DNA of 64,000 nt from Eukaryota sp. TZLM1-RC (taxonomy: Eukaryota > Metamonada: BaSk clade), in contig JAUPSS010000007.1 of the NCBI GenBank assembly GCA_040285825.1, positions 1,772,689-1,836,688 on the forward strand, read 5' to 3'. The notes beneath the pieces were generated by a model that saw nothing but the letters and a program-made list of their open reading frames with translations, ran no database searches and had not been told where the DNA came from. Both the position numbers and the translations under genes were made by a program. This document shows, piece by piece, positions 60,031-64,000 of the stretch (position 1 is its first letter; each line of letters opens with the position of its first letter).

Positions 60031-62421
60031 TTACCGACTATTTTCCAAAGCAATTCTTTTCCGTCGCAGCTCCTCCAGTTGTTTCCTCCTATTTTCAAGT
60101 TTCTCTGCCAGGTTGATCCTGATTGACGACACTGAAGAGGAGGTAGAGGGTATTGGAGTTGAAGGAAGATTGAGATTGATTGTTTGAGTTTCTGGTTGTG
60201 ATTGATTAAATGATTGAGAGACAGTTTCCCTTTCATCATCTGCTTGTGATTGATTAAACGATTGAGAGACAGTTTCCCTTTCATCATCTGCTTGTGATTG
60301 ATTAAATGATTGAGAGACAGTTTCCCTTTCATCATCTGCTTGTGATTGATTAAATGATTGAGAGACAGTTTCCCTTTCATCATCTGCTTGTGATTGATTA
60401 AATGATTGAGAGACAGTTTCCCTTTCATCATCTGATTGAGAGACAGTTTCCCTTTCATCATCTGCTTGTGATTGATTAAATGATTGAGAGACAGTTTCCC
60501 TTTCATCATCTGCTTGTGATTGATTAAATGATTGAGAGACAGTTTCCCTTTCATCATCTGCTTGTGATTGATTAAATGATTGAGAGACAGTTTCCCTTTC
60601 ATCATCTGCTTGTGATTGGTTAAATGATTGAGAGACAGTTTCCCTTTCATCATCTGCTTGTGATTGATTAAAGGATTGAGAGACAGTTTCCCTTTCTTCA
60701 TCTGCTTGTGATTCAGAACGATTTTCTAAATGCACTAATCTAAGTTGGTTTTCCACAAACAAACCTGAATGTTCTTCATCAAATACAATCAAATCTGACT
60801 GATTATCTGAAAGATCCCCACCGCTCAAACCCTCAATATCTCCATCCTCGCTGGAATCAATAGAAACAGAAGGAACCCTAATGCTTCCTAAAGAACTTAC
60901 AGTCCCTTTTTCTTCCCTTTCTTCCCTTGAAACCTCAGAAATACAATCCTCAAAAGGACGAGATAGAACTTCAGAATTTGGAGTATTCAGTGGACAGATG
61001 CAAAGGGATTGTTCCAATAAGGAAAGGTCAAGTCTGGTCCTGCTGAGTAGCTCAAACAGATCTCTTTTTTGAGCCATGACGTCATCTAATGCACTTTCAA
61101 TCTTTTTTGATTGAATATCCAATTTATCTTTTGATTCTTGAGTGGTTAAAGACTTACTCAAATCAGTTAACCTATTAGCTAAATTGACCAAAGAGTCTTC
61201 TTTCCCTTTCAATAGCATGATTTCTTCTTCAATATTGACTATTTTGGTTTCCAAAAGAGCCAATTGACCTTGCTGCTCACTAGTAAGTTGATGTGATGAA
61301 TCTGGTTTTTTGGGAGAATTCTTGGGACTTCTTTTCTTATTTAATCTTGGTTTTAGCAGATCTTTGCCTAGCAACCCAGCTCCGGCAGAAAAAGATATTT
61401 TTGGAAAAGGGCTTAATTTTGGTTCATTTTTGGGTAGTGGTCGTATGACTTCAGGAGACTTTCCCTTTTCATTAGTTAACTTACAAATTCCCAAATCAAT
61501 GCTAAAAACTTCTGTTTGATTTTCTTTTTTAATCTTGAAAACTTTTTTTAACTCGTAAACCAACTGGTCACAAAAAGGCATTGGAGGGGTAAAGGAAATA
61601 AAATAAAGATTATTCTTAGAGTTTCCTAATTTTAACACCAATTTAATAGCAGATTCAGTATTAATGGCCAAATTACCCAAATTTAAAACTTTTAAATTTT
61701 GCATGCCAAAAACTGTTTCAATCAATGCCAACAAAACACTGCTGACCATACTGTTAGGGTGATCAATTACCCCTTCTTCAAGTAATTTAAATAAGGAAGT
61801 TGTGACATTGGATACGGCAAACCCCTTCCTTAAAATTGAATAAGCAGAACGTTGTTGAATGGAATCTAGGTGGTTTGTTTTTTGTTTTGGCAATGTTAGA
61901 TTTGAGCAGTCCAGTTCTCTAAGAAAAGAAAAACCAGGTAAGTACTTAGTTAAGAGGCTAAAAGAGGAGGAGGTAAAACCAACAGATTGCAAGGTCAAAG
62001 AGGACAGCTTACACGTGGCAAGAGAGGAGAGAAGAGTGGGGAGATGGGATGAAGAGAGAAAGGAGTTTGTGAAAGAGAATACTGATAAACCTCCTCTTTC
62101 TGACAATAGCTGTAACAGCGTTGTCAGAGATTCCATGGTGGTGTTTGAAAGTGGGCAATTCGAAATAGAAAGGGTATGTACATAAGGGAGAAGAAACTCA
62201 CGCTCAGGAAAAGGCAAGGGGAGAGAGACTATGAATGTGGTGAGAGAAAGAAGGGCAGGTACAAGGTTATCTTCTGTTAAGCTTGGATCAGAGAACTCAA
62301 TTTTGTGAATAAATGGTGGTGCATTGTTGATGGTTACATCAGTAAAGTTGTGAAAGATGGAAGGACAGACATCAGAACCATTGTCTAGACAATATTCTTC
62401 ATAGTGAGCACCAAGATCCAT
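60031..62421 (-). CDS. LRR and coiled-coil protein with 16-residue tandem repeats
   Basis: 796 aa, family not recognised. Residues 60-290 have spaced leucine-rich stretches (YVHTLSISNCPLSNTTMESL, LSSLTLQSVGFTSSSFSLL, LRELDCSNLTLP, LKVLNLGNLAINTESAIKLV), as in RNase-inhibitor-type LRR proteins. Residues about 375-475 form a coiled coil (ALLETKIVNIEEEIMLLKGK and on). Residues about 573-740 are eleven copies of a 16-residue unit with core DDERETVSQS, acidic and Ser-rich. The C-terminal end is a basic helix (NLAEKLENRRKQLEELRRKR). The architecture suits a cytoskeletal or flagellar scaffold, an inference only. One exon, intact; the start is the first Met of a long open frame. Confidence 0.78.
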   Translation of the reverse strand: MDLGAHYEEYCLDNGSDVCPSIFHNFTDVTINNAPPFIHKIEFSDPSLTEDNLVPALLSLTTFIVSLPLPFPEREFLLPYVHTLSISNCPLSNTTMESLTTLLQLLSERGGLSVFSFTNSFLSSSHLPTLLSSLATCKLSSLTLQSVGFTSSSFSLLTKYLPGFSFLRELDCSNLTLPKQKTNHLDSIQQRSAYSILRKGFAVSNVTTSLFKLLEEGVIDHPNSMVSSVLLALIETVFGMQNLKVLNLGNLAINTESAIKLVLKLGNSKNNLYFISFTPPMPFCDQLVYELKKVFKIKKENQTEVFSIDLGICKLTNEKGKSPEVIRPLPKNEPKLSPFPKISFSAGAGLLGKDLLKPRLNKKRSPKNSPKKPDSSHQLTSEQQGQLALLETKIVNIEEEIMLLKGKEDSLVNLANRLTDLSKSLTTQESKDKLDIQSKKIESALDDVMAQKRDLFELLSRTRLDLSLLEQSLCICPLNTPNSEVLSRPFEDCISEVSREEREEKGTVSSLGSIRVPSVSIDSSEDGDIEGLSGGDLSDNQSDLIVFDEEHSGLFVENQLRLVHLENRSESQADEERETVSQSFNQSQADDERETVSQSFNQSQADDERETVSQSFNQSQADDERETVSQSFNQSQADDERETVSQSFNQSQADDERETVSQSDDERETVSQSFNQSQADDERETVSQSFNQSQADDERETVSQSFNQSQADDERETVSQSFNQSQADDERETVSQSFNQSQPETQTINLNLPSTPIPSTSSSVSSIRINLAEKLENRRKQLEELRRKRIALENSR
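60203..60700. repeat. 48-bp coding minisatellite
   Basis: Eleven units of 48 bp, nearly identical, one of them lacking 12 bp or so at its junction (near 60430). Unit length is a multiple of three, so copy number can change without breaking the gene. A second frame through the same repeat is open only because of this periodicity. Confidence 0.92.
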
Positions 62422-62509
62422 GCTAATGGAACTCCTTTACACCAATAAAGTGATCTAAAAAACATAATTAAAAAAATATGGTTATTAATTTGAAAAATCT
62501 TGGGAATCG

Positions 62510-63118
62510 ACACTTTTAGAAGCAAGGTTCACGGTGCTGTAAGAGACCAATTATATTGTATGTGTAAGTTGTAGAATTGAATCTTTTTTGGAACCTCTGT
62601 TGTCAAATCTATTTGATGAAGATGATTTTCATAAGAATAATAAAGGTGATGTCATATTACCCGGATTAAATAAAACCTTCATTTTATTGGATGTAATGTC
62701 TGTTGATCCTTGTAATGCCTCGAATGAAAAGCTTGTTAATTCTGAAATTCAAAATCCTCTTTCAAATGCTGAAAATCTCAAAATGAAAAAAATACAATGA
62801 ACCATTATCCAAATTGTCCAACAAACAGCATGCAAAATACAATTTGTATCCATTTGTATTTTCTCTATTTGGTTCACTTGCTCCCACGGCTATACGCTTT
62901 TTGGCAGATTTTGCAATGATTCTAAAGAGAAGAACTAACAGAAATTTCAACAGATTGTTTTGGCAAAAAGAATTGTGTTTTCTATTTTTAAGGGGATGTA
63001 GAAGATGGTTTCTGATGCTTTGCTTTCACTTGGATCTCACTATGAGAGAGCTACATCTAGTTGTTTTGTTTTGGGAGAGATGGATTATTAAGCTGTTGAT
63101 TTATAAGTCTTCTGATGA
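62510..63118 (+). pseudogene. Family A retrotransposon 3' fragment
   Basis: Close to the end of the copy at 8509-11008. It reads RSKVHGAVRDQLYC, RIESFLEPLLSNLFDEDDFH, NKGDVILPGLNKTFILLDVM and SVDPCNASNEKL, then shifts frame to KHAKYNLYPFVFSLFGSLAP and FRRTNRNFNRLFW-like. Ends near AVDL-TAA at about 63105. Stops at 62570 and other places. Confidence 0.72.
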
Positions 63119-63139
63119 ATGAATCTTTTTTTTAAAAAA

Positions 63140-63872
63140 TTATTGTACGCAATTGGCAAATTTGTACGTCTTAGCTTGGCTAAAGAAAAAAAATGCCGTT
63201 TTTGCAAACTTTTTGATTGATCTTGAAGACAGTTGCTCAAGTTGCCTAATCTCCCAAATTCCCAACATTTATGGCCATCTACTCAATGATCACCAATGGA
63301 CCACTGCAATGAGAATGAGATGTTTTCTATGGCCTTGTTCTTTACCAAATGATTTAATTTGTCGCTGCAAGAGTGTTGTTACGCTTTCCCATATTTTAAA
63401 CTGTAAGTATTTTATAACTTATCGCTCAATTGTTCATGACTCAGTTCGTGATCAATTATATGCCATGTGCAAAAGTTTCAATATAGAGGCATTTATTGAG
63501 CCACTAGTACGTAAGCTGTCTTCAGATCAAACTGAAGATTCCTTTGGTAAAAGAAGGGCAGATTTAGTAGCTCCAGGGATCGATGGTGTTCTCAATGTTG
63601 TAGATGTTGTCTCAGTTGATGTTTGCAAAAATTCTGCTGCTCGTTTAGTGTATTCCGCTGATTCGCCGTTATCTAATGCCGAAAAAAAGAAGATAAAAAA
63701 ATGTGAAGAGCCTTTGGCACAGTTAGGTAGAGTGGAACATGTGAAATATCAGTTTGTGCTGTTTGCAATTTCTCTTTTTGGCAATATTGGACTTTCAGGG
63801 TTGCACTTTTTGAAAATTTTAAAAAAGTGTTACTGAATAGGTCTGGTAAAACAATGAACTCCACTTTCTGGT
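63140..63872 (+). pseudogene. Family A retrotransposon fragment, left part of a chimera
   Basis: Reads VFANFLIDLEDSCSSCLISQ, MRMRCFLWPCSLPNDLICRC, SVVTLSHILNCKYFITYRS, then GKRRADLVAPGIDGVLNVVD. It shifts frame in a T5 run (LKILKKCY then stop) exactly as at 34.4 kb. At about 63868 family A sequence stops at CTTTCTGG and family B sequence begins. Confidence 0.76.
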
Positions 63873-64000
63873 TTCCCATTGCTTTCCCATTTTCGATAAA
63901 TGGAAGATTATCAGTTGAAGCAGAAATTTTTTTGGATGACTTCCAAAAAATGGTGCAAGAAAAATCAATGAAAAGATTTGATATTTTTTTATGGCGTTCA
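63873..64000 (+). pseudogene. Family B retrotransposon fragment, right part of a chimera, cut by the window edge
   Basis: Reads AFPFSINGRLSVEAEIFLDD, FQKMVQEKSMKRFDIFLW. It continues past the window. Junction with family A has the shared bases CTGG. Confidence 0.7.

Noticed and set aside
60203-60700. CRISPR-like array
   Set aside because: Repeats are contiguous, with no unique spacers, and lie in a eukaryotic coding exon.
60003-60701. A 232-codon frame on the minus strand full of MKGKLSLNHLINHKQ repeats
   Set aside because: It is the second reading frame of the 48-bp minisatellite in the LRR gene, open only because the repeat length is a multiple of three.

Overview
The window is nuclear DNA of a unicellular eukaryote, AT-rich, with the standard genetic code (TAA, TAG and TGA all end recognisable host genes). 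Host genes are compact and mostly single-exon. Where introns can be placed by homology (VPS45, CTNS, eL31, EFCAB10-like) they are only 25-32 nt, begin GTATG, GTTTG or similar and end AG. SPEF1-like and EFCAB10-like genes point to a flagellated cell. Ultra-short introns plus abundant transposons would suit a metamonad such as an oxymonad relative, but that placement is a guess.

Host genes, left to right: AP-2 mu adaptin (-), PLRG1/Prp46 spliceosomal WD40 protein (-), an unrecognised Ser-rich coiled-coil protein (+), VPS45 SM protein (+), a Bud20/ZNF593 ribosome-biogenesis zinc finger (+), a DUS2-like dihydrouridine synthase (-), a multi-exon membrane protein (+), a cystinosin homologue (-) split by a young LTR retrotransposon, a ZnF-UBP protein (-), a tuberin/RalGAP-type RapGAP protein (-), ribosomal protein eL31 (+), SPEF1 (-), an EFCAB10-like protein (-), tRNA-Thr(AGT) (+), a tandem CCCH protein (-) and an LRR/coiled-coil protein with an 11-unit repeat (-). 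They do not form an operon or one pathway; trafficking and housekeeping functions dominate.

About half the window is mobile DNA. (1) Seven traces of Fanzor (eukaryotic TnpB-like RNA-guided nuclease) genes from at least three lineages: 4.1-6.0 kb; 11.3-14.4 and 18.3-21.4 kb; 35.0-37.0, 49.8-51.2, 49.6 and 38.6-38.9 kb. All are broken, but two lineages keep conserved non-coding 3' flanks that are candidate guide-RNA regions. (2) At least two families of R2/CRE-like non-LTR retrotransposons (RT, CxC...H...C zinc finger, restriction-like endonuclease), called A and B here, all 5'-truncated or mutated. (3) A complete Ty3/gypsy-like element (26.7-33.5 kb) with 128-bp LTRs differing at one base, inserted in the cystinosin gene. 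(4) DNA transposons: hAT fragments and a hAT MITE with an 8-bp target duplication, a MULE, a pogo/DDE_1 element with 47-bp inverted repeats flanked by TA, and a Tc1/mariner-like MITE.

The oddest structures are a roughly 500-bp inverted duplication at 37.7-38.2 kb, whose inner part matches a three-hairpin element at 55.6 kb with compensatory stem changes, and a run of short hairpins with changing stems in the gag leader of the LTR element.
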